NCBI GenBank assembly: GCA_002238585.1
Contig: MPMQ01000001.1
Coordinates: 1 to 64,000, forward strand
DNA: 64,000 bases
Direction: 5' to 3'
Origin: Kistimonas sp. bin40
GTDB taxonomy: Bacteria > Pseudomonadota > Gammaproteobacteria > Pseudomonadales > Endozoicomonadaceae
Below, piece after piece: positions 54,390 through 62,893 of the stretch; the stretch's first letter is position 1, and each line of letters starts with the position of its first letter. The position numbers and the translations under genes were made by a program. Under the pieces are notes generated by a model. It was not told the DNA's origin. It was given only the letters and a program-made list of their open reading frames with translations, and ran no database searches.

Positions 54390-55607
54390 TCAGAGCGCAA
54401 GCAGTATCTTGCCGAGCATCAGGGCTGTGACTGTACCCAGTGCTGACCCGAGTATGCCCATCAGCAAGCCCGAGGGAATCAGTGCACTGTTGTAGATGCC
54501 TGCCAGGATGGGCGCCGATACACTGCCGCCAATATTGGCTTGAGAGGCTATGCCGCAGATATAGAGGTCCAGCTTGAAGATTCTTGCTGCGAGCAACAGA
54601 ACCAGCAGATGAAAGAGAAGAATCAAAAAGCCGGCGCATATGTAAGCAGACGCCTCGCCCAAATCTATGGAAGAGAAGTCACTGACACTGGCAATCAAGC
54701 CAACGATGACATAAAGAAGAACGCCTCCCATGTGATCGCTTCCCTTGATGCGACGCAGGGGCGTCATGCTGCCAAGGATGCCAGCCACTGTCGCCAGTAT
54801 GACCACCCATGAGTTACCGCTGAAAAAAACGCGTACCCCGGAGAGGAAGTCGTCTTCTGTCAGGTTTCCAGGATTAACCACCTGGGTTCCCAGGGCGATC
54901 ATGATGCCAGAGACGCCGAGCCCCAGACCTATGATTGCCATAAGGTCCATAAACTGCGGCTCACGTGGGTTTTCCTCTTCGAGATTCTTCAAGTTGATCG
55001 ACTCGATCATCGCGTCAATTTTGCGGCTGTCTGCTCCTGAAAAACGATTGAAAAGCCCACGGTGAGGGGCCAGTGATATCATCATGAGCAGCCAGAATGA
55101 TGCGCAGACTCCGTCCATCAGGAAGGCGTAGAGCAAAGCTGGATCATTATCCCCAACATTGAGACCCTGCTGTACAGCGGGCATGTTTGTTGAGCCGCCA
55201 ATCCATGACGAAGACAGTATGGAAAAGGTTTCCCATGCGCTGCTTTCCAGCTGATTTTTGTACAGTATGTATACCAGAATAAAGCCGGTCAGAATGCTGC
55301 AGGATACCAGGGCAAAGGTCCCCAGCAAGCGTGGCCCCAGCTTGATCAGATTGCGCGCATCATGCTTGAGCAGCAGAAGAAACAGCATCATGGGCAGCAA
55401 ATAGTATCTGAGCTCGCTGATAAAGTTTCTCAGCGTCGGGGTGAGTTCCCACACTTGCAGGCTGGCGCCTGCCATGCAGCCAAGAAATATGAAAAGAAAG
55501 CCGGGAATAAAACGGAATATTCCCCAGCGCAGTGTCTTTTCACAAAACAAGACGGCAGTAGTGAACAGCAAAATTGTGGACAGGAAAGAATACTCACTGG
55601 TTACCAC
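54390..55607 (-). CDS. DUF819 family integral membrane protein
   Basis: 405 residues with about ten hydrophobic helices; inner membrane. Family motifs: SSSWIGGSTNMPAVQQGLN, LLYAFLMDGVCASFWLLMM, and SQANIGGSVSAPILAGIYNSALIPSGLLMGILG near the C-terminus. DUF819 (YjcL) proteins resemble sodium-dependent transporters; the substrate is unknown. A charged cytoplasmic loop (NRFSGADSRKIDAMIESINL) sits in the middle, as in the family. It stands alone, with gene-free DNA on both sides. Confidence 0.85.
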   Translation of the reverse strand: MVTSEYSFLSTILLFTTAVLFCEKTLRWGIFRFIPGFLFIFLGCMAGASLQVWELTPTLRNFISELRYYLLPMMLFLLLLKHDARNLIKLGPRLLGTFALVSCSILTGFILVYILYKNQLESSAWETFSILSSSWIGGSTNMPAVQQGLNVGDNDPALLYAFLMDGVCASFWLLMMISLAPHRGLFNRFSGADSRKIDAMIESINLKNLEEENPREPQFMDLMAIIGLGLGVSGIMIALGTQVVNPGNLTEDDFLSGVRVFFSGNSWVVILATVAGILGSMTPLRRIKGSDHMGGVLLYVIVGLIASVSDFSSIDLGEASAYICAGFLILLFHLLVLLLAARIFKLDLYICGIASQANIGGSVSAPILAGIYNSALIPSGLLMGILGSALGTVTALMLGKILLAL

Positions 55608-56785
55608 AGCACGCTCCTCTCATAAAACCCATGGACATCCCGGGTGCGGCAATCCTGCTGGCAGGAAGACGACTGAGGATGCTCAATGTACAACGGCCAC
55701 ATTCAGCATTTGGGCAGTTCTGGTTCGATGCACGCATCGTCCGGGAACCGTCTGTGTTACGACAAATAGAGTAAAGCTGGGCGAAAGCACCGTCCTGTGC
55801 TGTCGGGCGGATATGCCCAGCCTCAAAACAGCGAACTGGCATCCCCGCTTTATCGCACAGTCCATCACCACAGGAACTTGTTCTGGGCCTGAGGTATGGG
55901 ACACAGCCCCGCCGTATGTGGAGCCTGAAAGCTGGTGAACAGGCCGGTGTGCCGCTAACAGGACACGCAATGGCCCCCTTGTCGGCATTGATCACGGACA
56001 TGTCCACACCTTCCGGGGGAGGATCCTGCCCGCCGATCGCGCAGAAATCAAGCTTTGCAGCCTTTGGAAGTTCAAAAAGAACAAGTGCCGGAAGGCGTTG
56101 GCGAGCGGTTCTGCTGACGGATCCGGAGCAGAAACCAGCGATTTATGTCCCGGAAGACGGGCAAATGATAGCGGGAATCGTCATAGAAGAAAGGTGCGTG
56201 CATCGATTGTCTTTCCCGCTAAAAAAGTGACTGGCGTCCTGTGTTGTTGGTGCGTTTTTTAGCGGGGAGGTGCTGTCATCAGGCTGGCGTTCATCAGAGG
56301 GTATCCTGTGCCTCCAAGGGTAGCGTCCGTGGTGAGAAGCAAAAGAAGTGCATCATGAACATGCGGCTTCACGGGAGTGAATGGGGAGTGGGAGCCGGTT
56401 GGCCTTTGCTACCCCTCATCTGCGTGCTTCGTCCATTGCGGAGCTGTTCATCCTGGGAGTGGTATTCCTGGTGTTTTTCCGGTTTCCACTGTGCTCAAAG
56501 AGCAATCGGCACCGCCTGTTGCCAAGGTTGTCCACAGCCAGGCGTCTTGCAGGCAGTTTGTCCACAGCCCAGCGTCTTGAAAACAGGTTGCCCACAGGTC
56601 CGTGTCCTGGGGTGCGCTGGTAACCTGTGTAAAAAACCTTTATCCACGAGATCTGTGGATAACCCTGTGGAATGTTTCTGTATTTCCATCAAAATCCGTT
56701 GGTGCTATTGGGCTGGGAACACTTTGTCTAATTTTTGATCAGCTGCTGTTTCTTCTGCGCCCCCGGGGGCATTTCGACAGGCCGG
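55608..56785. other. Gene-free stretch (about 1.2 kb) with a DnaA-box cluster
   Basis: No gene was recognised. In many gammaproteobacteria valS follows holC, but there is no sign of it here. The right half holds the DnaA-box-like cluster described separately. Confidence 0.55.
56528..56662. promoter_or_regulatory. Cluster of DnaA-box-like 9-mers, three with 30-bp spacing
   Basis: TTGTCCACA (56528), TTGTCCACA (56558) and TTGCCCACA (56588) lie exactly 30 bases apart. They are followed by TGTGTAAAA (56626, reverse complement TTTTACACA), TTATCCACG (56640) and TGTGGATAA (56654, reverse complement of the perfect box TTATCCACA). Against the consensus TTWTNCACA, two of the six match fully. An origin, a DnaA-titrating locus, or a DnaA-regulated promoter are all possible. 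No dnaA, gidA or other origin marker is in the window. Confidence 0.5.
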
Positions 56786-57253
56786 TTACTCACTTGTCGC
56801 AGTGGGCATGCTGCCCCCTTCCCGTTGTGGAGACACCCGGATGCATCTGACATCAAACCCCGCTTTTTTGTAGAGACGCAGTCGGGAGCGCGCCTGTGGC
56901 AGCAGCACCGGGTCCTGTACAACAATTTCGACGATTGAAGACGCCTGCTGACTGTTTTCCAGCAGGCGGTCGCTGATGTTGATCAGAATGCGTGAGCCGT
57001 CTATCACCGGGTCTGGGGTACAACCAAGAACCACCGGCTCCCCGGCCCCCCCCGCCAGTGCATGAGGCAGGAAACTGTCTTCACGGAACGACCAGAGCAG
57101 AGCGTCCATCTGCTCCAGTTGAGCCTGGTCGGGCAGCTGGATATGGCAGCCCAGCCTCTGGTGCCAGCACTTTGCGGCCAGTCGGCATGCAAACCACCAC
57201 CGGGCCTCCTGCTGGCTGTCAGGAAGAATGTAGAACCGGACGCAGGAAGCCAT
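56786..57253 (-). CDS. holC: DNA polymerase III chi subunit
   Basis: 155 residues. Chi links the clamp loader to single-strand-binding protein. Family features: VRFYILPDSQQEARWWFACRLAAKCW, DALLWSFREDSFLPHALAG, PVVLGCTPDP, RILINISD, and the C-terminal RLRLYKKAGFDVRCIRVS, which resembles the E. coli RERYKAYRVAGFNL segment. It lies 27 bases after pepA on the same strand, the conserved pepA-holC order. About 20 residues at the end (PQREGGSMPTATSE) are extra. Confidence 0.9.
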   Translation of the reverse strand: MASCVRFYILPDSQQEARWWFACRLAAKCWHQRLGCHIQLPDQAQLEQMDALLWSFREDSFLPHALAGGAGEPVVLGCTPDPVIDGSRILINISDRLLENSQQASSIVEIVVQDPVLLPQARSRLRLYKKAGFDVRCIRVSPQREGGSMPTATSE

Positions 57254-57280
57254 GGTCGTTCTCTTTCGCCGCAGGTCTTG

Positions 57281-58792
57281 TCAGTGCTTTGCCAGTGCCC
57301 TGTCCATCAGATACTGGACCAACAGAGGAACCGGACGCCCCGTGGCGCCTTTCTCGCCATCACTTTTCCAGGCGACGCCAGCAATATCCAGATGAGCCCA
57401 GCACAGGTTGCGGGCAAAGCGGGACAAGAAGCATCCAGCTGTGATGGATCCGGCCGGGCGCCCGCCTGAGTTGCAGACATCGGCAAAGGGGCTGTCTATC
57501 TGCTTCTGGAAGCGGTCATCCAGAGGGAGGCGCCAGGTGGTGTCACGGCTGCGTTCTGCGGCTGCCACCAGCTGCTCTGCCAGGTTGTCATCATTACTCA
57601 TGAGAGCGCTGATATGATGGCCCAGGGCGATGACGCAGGCGCCGGTCAGAGTGGCTATGTCTATCACCACAGCTGGCTTGAGGTTTTGCTCTGCCCATGT
57701 CAGCGCATCGCACAGCACCAGCCGACCTTCCGCATCGGTGTTGATGATTTCTATGGTTTGCCCAGAAAGGGAAGTCACTATATCGCCGGGCTTGCTGGCA
57801 TTGCCGGCCGGCATGTTCTCGGCGGCAGCGATCAGACCCACGACATTGAGGGGCAGTTGCAGTTCTGCCAGTGCCTTCATGGTACCGAGCACGGAGGCAG
57901 CACCACACATGTCGTACTTCATCTCTTCCATGCCAGCACCGGGTTTGAGGCTTATGCCGCCGGTGTCGAAAGTAATACCCTTGCCCAGCAGTACGACAGG
58001 GGCTTCATCCGTTTGTCCACCGCTGTACCTTATGCTGATCAGTTTCCCTTCCTGGGAAGACCCTTTGGATACTGATACAAAAGCCTCCATGCCCAGCTCC
58101 TGCATCTCCTGTTCCCCCAGTACCTTGACCTCCATCCGGGCATTGTCCTGCGCGACTGTCTGGGCTTGCTGTGCCAGCCAGGACGGGGTGCAGACATTGC
58201 CGGGCTCATTGCCCAGATTCCGGGCCAGTGTCATTCCGGTGGCAACAGCAGAGCCTTCGGCCAGCGCCTGACGGTTTTGTTCCAGATTGTTCTGGTCAGA
58301 CTGCAAGAAAGTCACCTGCTCCAGACGGGAGGTCTGCTCGTTTTCCTGCTCCTCTTCCTGCGTGGATTTGTATTCGCGAAAACAGTAGCTGGCATTGACG
58401 ACAGATCGCGCCAGCAAAGCTATCAGATGGGTTTCTTCAGTCTCAGCTCCGGCCAGGCCATCAATGACAACGGTGGCCTCCTGCACCGAGGCACTCTTCA
58501 GGCCCGCAGCCAATCCTGCGCACAGCTTGTCGATGATGGGGGCTGTCAGGGGTTGTTCGCCTGTCGCTACCAGCAACAAGCGTTCGGCAGGGATGCCGGT
58601 GACCGCAGGCAGGAGCAGCGTCTTTCCCGCCACAGGAGGCAAATCGCCACGTGTCGTCAAAGTGTCCAGCAGCTTCCCGGTTGCTGTGTTGATTTGGGCC
58701 ACAGCAGGCGCCTGTTTTTCTTTGCTGACAAAAAGAACAAGGCACTGGGTTTTTTGCTGATCAGCTGCACCCGATTCAAGTGTTGGTTTCAT
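57281..58792 (-). CDS. pepA: Leucyl aminopeptidase (cytosol aminopeptidase)
   Basis: 503 residues from the ATG at 58792, 7 bases after AGGAG; the frame is open further upstream into the lptF promoter region but that part has no homology. It is an M17 family zinc aminopeptidase and, in E. coli, also a DNA-binding transcription factor. Motifs: LLGKGITFDTGGISLKPGAGMEEMKYDMCGAA (metal and catalytic lysine), NTDAEGRLVLCDAL (signature), and LTGACVIALGHH. The C-terminal end covers the usual domain. It forms a unit with holC and is divergent from lptFG. Confidence 0.96.
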   Translation of the reverse strand: MKPTLESGAADQQKTQCLVLFVSKEKQAPAVAQINTATGKLLDTLTTRGDLPPVAGKTLLLPAVTGIPAERLLLVATGEQPLTAPIIDKLCAGLAAGLKSASVQEATVVIDGLAGAETEETHLIALLARSVVNASYCFREYKSTQEEEQENEQTSRLEQVTFLQSDQNNLEQNRQALAEGSAVATGMTLARNLGNEPGNVCTPSWLAQQAQTVAQDNARMEVKVLGEQEMQELGMEAFVSVSKGSSQEGKLISIRYSGGQTDEAPVVLLGKGITFDTGGISLKPGAGMEEMKYDMCGAASVLGTMKALAELQLPLNVVGLIAAAENMPAGNASKPGDIVTSLSGQTIEIINTDAEGRLVLCDALTWAEQNLKPAVVIDIATLTGACVIALGHHISALMSNDDNLAEQLVAAAERSRDTTWRLPLDDRFQKQIDSPFADVCNSGGRPAGSITAGCFLSRFARNLCWAHLDIAGVAWKSDGEKGATGRPVPLLVQYLMDRALAKH

Positions 58793-58994
58793 TCTCTTTC
58801 TCCTGATCCTTGATGGAGGGGGCGGACAGCCTTCTGGCCGCAGGGGAGGTTGCGAAGTAGACAAACTGTGCATGCATCTGTGCACAAGTTGGGGGATAAT
58901 ATCTGCCCTTGGTGACGCCCGTGTCAATCCTGCGACCGATGTCCGGGGCGGGCCGCACTCTAAACTGTATTCTTATCTGCTGCCAGGTACGACC

Positions 58995-60137
58995 TTGCTG
59001 ATTTTGCGATACCTCTCTCGTGCTCTGCTGCAAGGCTGGCTGGCTTCCAGCTGCGTGTTGTTGCTGATTGTTGTCAGTGCCCGCTTCATTAAATATCTGC
59101 AACAAGCGGCGGTCGGCGAGCTCAAGACCAGCTTTTTGCTATGGATTCTTCTGTACCGTTTGCCGGGTTTCCTGGAGATGATCCTGCCATTGGGGCTGCT
59201 GCTGTCAGTGCTGTTTGTCTACGGTCGTCTTTATGCCAACAGTGAGATGCTGGTTCTGGAATCCTGTGGCACCAGTCAGGGGCGTTTGCTGCGCTGGACC
59301 CTGGCGCCCAGTGCCGTTGTGCTGCTGACGGTGGCTTTGATGAGTCTGGTTCTGGCACCCTGGGGGGCCGGTCGCCTGGAGCAGCTGTTGGCCACCCAGG
59401 CGTCCATGACAACCTTTGATTCCAACCTGTCTCCCGGACGCTTTCAGCCCATAGGACAAGGGCGTGTGCTTTATACTGAAGCGCTGACGCAGAACCATTC
59501 ACACATGCAGGAGGTCTTCGTTGCCGCGCATCCTCCAGCCAGCAAAACGATCGTCAACGGTCAGGCTGGCGCGCCTGCTGTGACTCTTCTTCGGGCTCAG
59601 GGGGGCAGGGTGTCCACCGATCCGGAAACGGGGGCGCGTTACCTTGTGTTCAGTGATGGTTGGCGCTTTGATGTTACCCCCGGTGAGAAAGTCAGTCGTC
59701 TGACAAAATACGCTTCCTACGCTGTCCGCATACCTGATCTGGCTGTTGAGGCGCCGCCGCAGTCAAGCACCTTGAGCAGTCTGGCGTTGGCAGCCAGCTC
59801 CTTGCCGGAGAATCAGGCAGAATTGCAGTGGCGTCTGTCACCGCCCTTGATGGTCGTGGTCGTCTTGTTTATGGCTCTGCCTTTGGCACGGGTCAATCCG
59901 CGCCAGGGACGTATGATGAAAAGGACCGCCGCTTTGTTGCTCTATCCTGTGTACCTTGCGCTTCTGATTTCGGGGCGCAGCGCACTGGAAGCGGGGCGTT
60001 TTCCCACCTGGCCTGGACTCTGGGGTGTTCATGCCCTGTTTGGTTCATTTGCTCTGGTTCTGTTCTTCTTTCCGGGTATCCAGCGTCAGTGGCAACGCTG
60101 GCGTGCACCGGGTTCACACACAGTCCGTACCGTATGA
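58995..60137 (+). CDS. lptF: LPS export ABC transporter permease LptF
   Basis: 380 residues from a TTG at 58995 (LLILRYLSRALLQGW), chosen because LptF proteins start just before this helix; the frame is open upstream to 58872. Six transmembrane helices flank a periplasmic beta-jellyroll domain. Evidence: LLLIVVSARFIKYLQQAAVGEL, LPGFLEMILPLGLLLSVLFVYGRLYANSEMLVLESCG, and the last helices LPLARVNPRQGRM and GLWGVHALFG. It moves LPS from the inner membrane with LptG and the LptB ATPase. Overlaps lptG by 4 bases. Confidence 0.93.
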   Translation: MLILRYLSRALLQGWLASSCVLLLIVVSARFIKYLQQAAVGELKTSFLLWILLYRLPGFLEMILPLGLLLSVLFVYGRLYANSEMLVLESCGTSQGRLLRWTLAPSAVVLLTVALMSLVLAPWGAGRLEQLLATQASMTTFDSNLSPGRFQPIGQGRVLYTEALTQNHSHMQEVFVAAHPPASKTIVNGQAGAPAVTLLRAQGGRVSTDPETGARYLVFSDGWRFDVTPGEKVSRLTKYASYAVRIPDLAVEAPPQSSTLSSLALAASSLPENQAELQWRLSPPLMVVVVLFMALPLARVNPRQGRMMKRTAALLLYPVYLALLISGRSALEAGRFPTWPGLWGVHALFGSFALVLFFFPGIQRQWQRWRAPGSHTVRTV

Positions 60138-61192
60138 AAACACTTGATCGGCATCTGGGGCGGACAGTGCTGACCTCCATGCTGGCTGTACTCCTGGTCG
60201 TGGTGAGTCTGAACAGCCTGTTTGGTTTCATAGCAGAGTTGCGGGGTATGCAGGCCCATTATCAGGTGCCTCAGGTGCTTTGCTACATGCTGCTGACTCT
60301 ACCTCGCCATATCTATACGATCATTCCGGTGACGGCTCTCATCGGCTGTCTTGTGGGGTTGGGGCGTCTTGCCGGTGCTGGCGAACTGGTGGCCATGAGA
60401 GCCGCTGGTGTCTCATTGTTGCGTATCAGCTGGGCCGTCATGAAGCCGGGTTTGTTACTGGTGGTGTTGGGGCTTGTGTTGGGCGAGCTGGTGGTGCCCG
60501 ACGCCGAACAGGTGGCTGTCACCTATCGCAAGACTGCCCGCTCAGACAATGGCGTCTATACCGGCGAAGGACTCTGGCACAGGGAGGGGAATGACTTCAT
60601 GTATTTCAATGCGGTCCGTCCCGATGGGATTCTCAGGGGCGTCAGTATTTTTCGCTTTGATGATAGTGACCAGCTGTACGAAAGCTTGTTTGCCGAACAA
60701 GCTGCCCAACAGGGAGATCACTGGATTCTGGAAAACGTGCGGATCAGCCGTTGGCGGGACGACACCGTGGAAGCCACACGGCTCCCCAGTACCTTGTGGC
60801 ATACCCGGCTGGACCCCGCGCTATTGAAAGTGGCGCAGGTCAGGCCCGATAGTCTGTCGGTTCACGGTCTGTTTACCTATATCCGCTATCTGGACAGCCA
60901 GGGGCTTGATGCTGCGCCCTACCGCCTGGCGTTCTACAAGGGGCTGCTGCAACCGCTGGCGATTTTTTCCCTGCTGCTGATTGGTGTTTCTTTTATCGTT
61001 GGTCCCTTGCGCACCGCTCCTGTAGGGCAACGTCTGTTTGTGGGTATCATTACCGGCATGGTGTTTATGATTGCGCAAGACTTGCTGGCGCCCTTCAGTC
61101 TGGTGCTGGGCTTTTCTCCCTTGATGGCTGTCGCCGCTCCCGTTTGTTGCTGTTTTTTGCTGGGGGGCATTTTGCTGAGGCGAGCCGGTTGA
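60134..61192 (+). CDS. lptG: LPS export ABC transporter permease LptG
   Basis: 352 residues from the ATG in ATGA, which overlaps the lptF stop. Features: KTLDRHLGRTVLTSMLAVLLVVVSLNSLFGFIAELR, PRHIYTIIPVTALIGCLVGLGRLAGAGELVAMRAAGVSLLRI, the periplasmic domain (GLWHREGNDFMYFNAVRPDG), and the final helices PLRTAPVGQRLFVGIITGMVFMIAQDLL. It pairs with LptF in the inner-membrane part of the LPS transport bridge. Confidence 0.95.
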   Translation: MKTLDRHLGRTVLTSMLAVLLVVVSLNSLFGFIAELRGMQAHYQVPQVLCYMLLTLPRHIYTIIPVTALIGCLVGLGRLAGAGELVAMRAAGVSLLRISWAVMKPGLLLVVLGLVLGELVVPDAEQVAVTYRKTARSDNGVYTGEGLWHREGNDFMYFNAVRPDGILRGVSIFRFDDSDQLYESLFAEQAAQQGDHWILENVRISRWRDDTVEATRLPSTLWHTRLDPALLKVAQVRPDSLSVHGLFTYIRYLDSQGLDAAPYRLAFYKGLLQPLAIFSLLLIGVSFIVGPLRTAPVGQRLFVGIITGMVFMIAQDLLAPFSLVLGFSPLMAVAAPVCCCFLLGGILLRRAG

Positions 61193-61202
61193 TGTCGCGG
61201 TG

Positions 61203-61229
61203 ATAGCACAGCCCATTGGCCGGTGCTAT
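61203..61229 (+). terminator. Possible terminator hairpin after lptG
   Basis: ATAGCAC (61203-61209) and GTGCTAT (61223-61229) are complementary with a 13-base loop. No T run follows, so it is weak evidence. Confidence 0.35.
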
Positions 61230-61304
61230 GATCCGCGCAGTCAACTTCGACAGTACAGATCATTGAACCTTTAACTGCACCGAAGCCTTACGGAGACAAC
61301 CATC

Positions 61305-61892
61305 ATGGCCTTCACTCTCCCCGAACTGCCCTACGCAAAGGATGCACTGGGCCCTCACATCAGTGCGAAGACTTTGGAATATCATTATGGCAAGCACCAT
61401 CAGGGGTATGTCACCAAACTCAACGCGCTTGTCGAAGGCACAGAGCATGCCAATCAGTCACTGGAGGAGGTGATCAGGTCCTCCAGTGGTCCAATATTCA
61501 ACAACGCCGCCCAGGTGTGGAATCACACTTTCTACTGGAATTGCCTGACTCCCCCTGCGCAAGATCGGCAAAAAACACCTTCCGGTGATTTGGCCAAGGC
61601 CATAGACACAGCCTTTGGCTCCTGGGAGGCTTTCAAGGCCCGGTTTACAGAGATGGCCGTGAACAATTTCGGATCTGGCTGGACATGGCTTGTCCAGAAT
61701 GCCGACGGGTCTGTTGAGATAGTCAACACCTCCAATGCCGGCACACCGCTGACAACAGACCAGAAGCCGTTGTTGACCTGCGATGTCTGGGAACACGCCT
61801 ATTATCTTGACTATCAGAATTTGCGTCCGCACTACATGGACGCTTTTTGGGAGCTTGTGAACTGGGGATTCGCCCAGCAGAACTATTCGTAA
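61305..61892 (+). CDS. sodB: Iron superoxide dismutase
   Basis: 195 residues; ATG preceded by CGGAGACAACCATC. It dismutates superoxide in the cytoplasm. Motifs: FTLPELPYAKDALGPHIS, EYHYGKHHQGYVTKLN, FNNAAQVWNHTFYWNCL (glutamine in AAQVWNH is typical of the iron type), GSGWTWLVQ and CDVWEHAYYLDYQN with the D and H metal ligands. No Fur box was recognised. Confidence 0.96.
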   Translation: MAFTLPELPYAKDALGPHISAKTLEYHYGKHHQGYVTKLNALVEGTEHANQSLEEVIRSSSGPIFNNAAQVWNHTFYWNCLTPPAQDRQKTPSGDLAKAIDTAFGSWEAFKARFTEMAVNNFGSGWTWLVQNADGSVEIVNTSNAGTPLTTDQKPLLTCDVWEHAYYLDYQNLRPHYMDAFWELVNWGFAQQNYS

Positions 61893-61968
61893 GTTCTGAC
61901 AGGCTATAGGAAAGGGGGGCTGGTGCTGCCTCCCTGCAACAAGGTTCCTACGGGAGGAGAGTGTGTCT

Positions 61969-62445
61969 ATGGCCCTCTACAAGCACATACTGGTTGCCCT
62001 TGATCTGGGCGAAGAGTCTGCTGTAGTTTTGGAAAAAGCGCGCCAGATTGCTGAACAGAGTGAAGCGCGCCTGACGTTGGTGCACGTTATCGAGCCACTG
62101 AGTCTGTCTTATGGCAATGATATTCCCCTGGATCTGACCAGCTTGCTGGATGAGATTGTCCAGCAGGCCAAGGATCGGGTCGCCCAGCTGGCTGAAGATT
62201 TCTCGGTGCACGTGGACAAGAAAGACCGCTGTGTTATCTATGGTCGTCCTGAGCGTGAGGTGCACCGCATGGCCGAAGAGTCGGATGTGGACCTTATAGT
62301 GGTGGGCAGTCATGGTCGTCATGGCCTGTCGCTTGTACTGGGTTCTACGTCCACCAGTATTCTGCATGGCGCCTGCTGTGATGTGCTTGCAGTCCGTGTT
62401 GGCAAGCCGTCACGACCAGCGGAACCAGCATCAGACGCTGAGTGA
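61969..62445 (+). CDS. uspA: Universal stress protein, UspA family
   Basis: 158 residues from the ATG at 61969, which follows GGGAGGAG; a GTG at 61963 is closer to this site. The single Usp domain starts ALYKHILVALDLGEESA and has the nucleotide-binding motif GSHGRHGLSLVLGSTSTSIL (G-2x-G-9x-G-S/T type), so ATP binding is likely. VIYGRPEREVHRMAEESDVDLIVVG is typical of UspA. It protects under starvation and oxidative stress by an unclear mechanism. It lies 76 bases after sodB on the same strand. Confidence 0.93.
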   Translation: MALYKHILVALDLGEESAVVLEKARQIAEQSEARLTLVHVIEPLSLSYGNDIPLDLTSLLDEIVQQAKDRVAQLAEDFSVHVDKKDRCVIYGRPEREVHRMAEESDVDLIVVGSHGRHGLSLVLGSTSTSILHGACCDVLAVRVGKPSRPAEPASDAE

Positions 62446-62893
62446 GGGACAGGGACAGGGACGGCGGGAAAGACGGTGTCTGGACAAGCGGGTGTGCAAG
62501 AGTTGTCGCGGTGCTCCAGGAGACTTCGCCGGCCAGGATGCCTGGCCCTGCACACACCGGAAAATAAAGACCTCCCCGACCCGCCGCTGTCCGCTGTGGC
62601 CCTTGAGACGTTTTCTCAAGGTGGCAGCCGCTGGAGTACCATGGGCTTCCCACTCCAGGGTGGGCATGCACGCTCAGTACTCCTGAAGAGGCCGCCTGGG
62701 TAGGTTATCAAAGCCTCAGAGACTAAACGGACTGGCAAACAGGCCGAGGAGGAAAGTCCAGTATATCCATGACAGGGCCTGTCTGGCTAGCCTCGATTTG
62801 CACGCTACTCTCACATACCTCGCAGTGTGAAAAACGGGTCCGGGTTTTCCGGGGGAATTCTTCCCTCGTGTGTCGGTGAGGCCCGTCATCCAG
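62446..62893. other. Gene-free stretch with a RNase P RNA-like segment
   Basis: No protein gene was recognised. A short GGGACA triple repeat lies near 62444-62460, and a RNase P RNA-like piece at 62729-62800. Confidence 0.45.
62729..62800 (+). ncRNA. Possible fragment or mimic of RNase P RNA 5' domain
   Basis: GGACT-GGC...GGCC-GAGGAGGAAAGTCC resembles the P2-P3 strand followed by the conserved GAGGAAAGUCC of bacterial RNase P RNA, and CCATGACAGGG after it recalls CCAUAGGGCAG. The later conserved parts (ACAGAA, AGAGGAAU, GGCUUA ends) were not found in the window, so this is not a complete rnpB. Chance similarity is possible. Confidence 0.3.
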
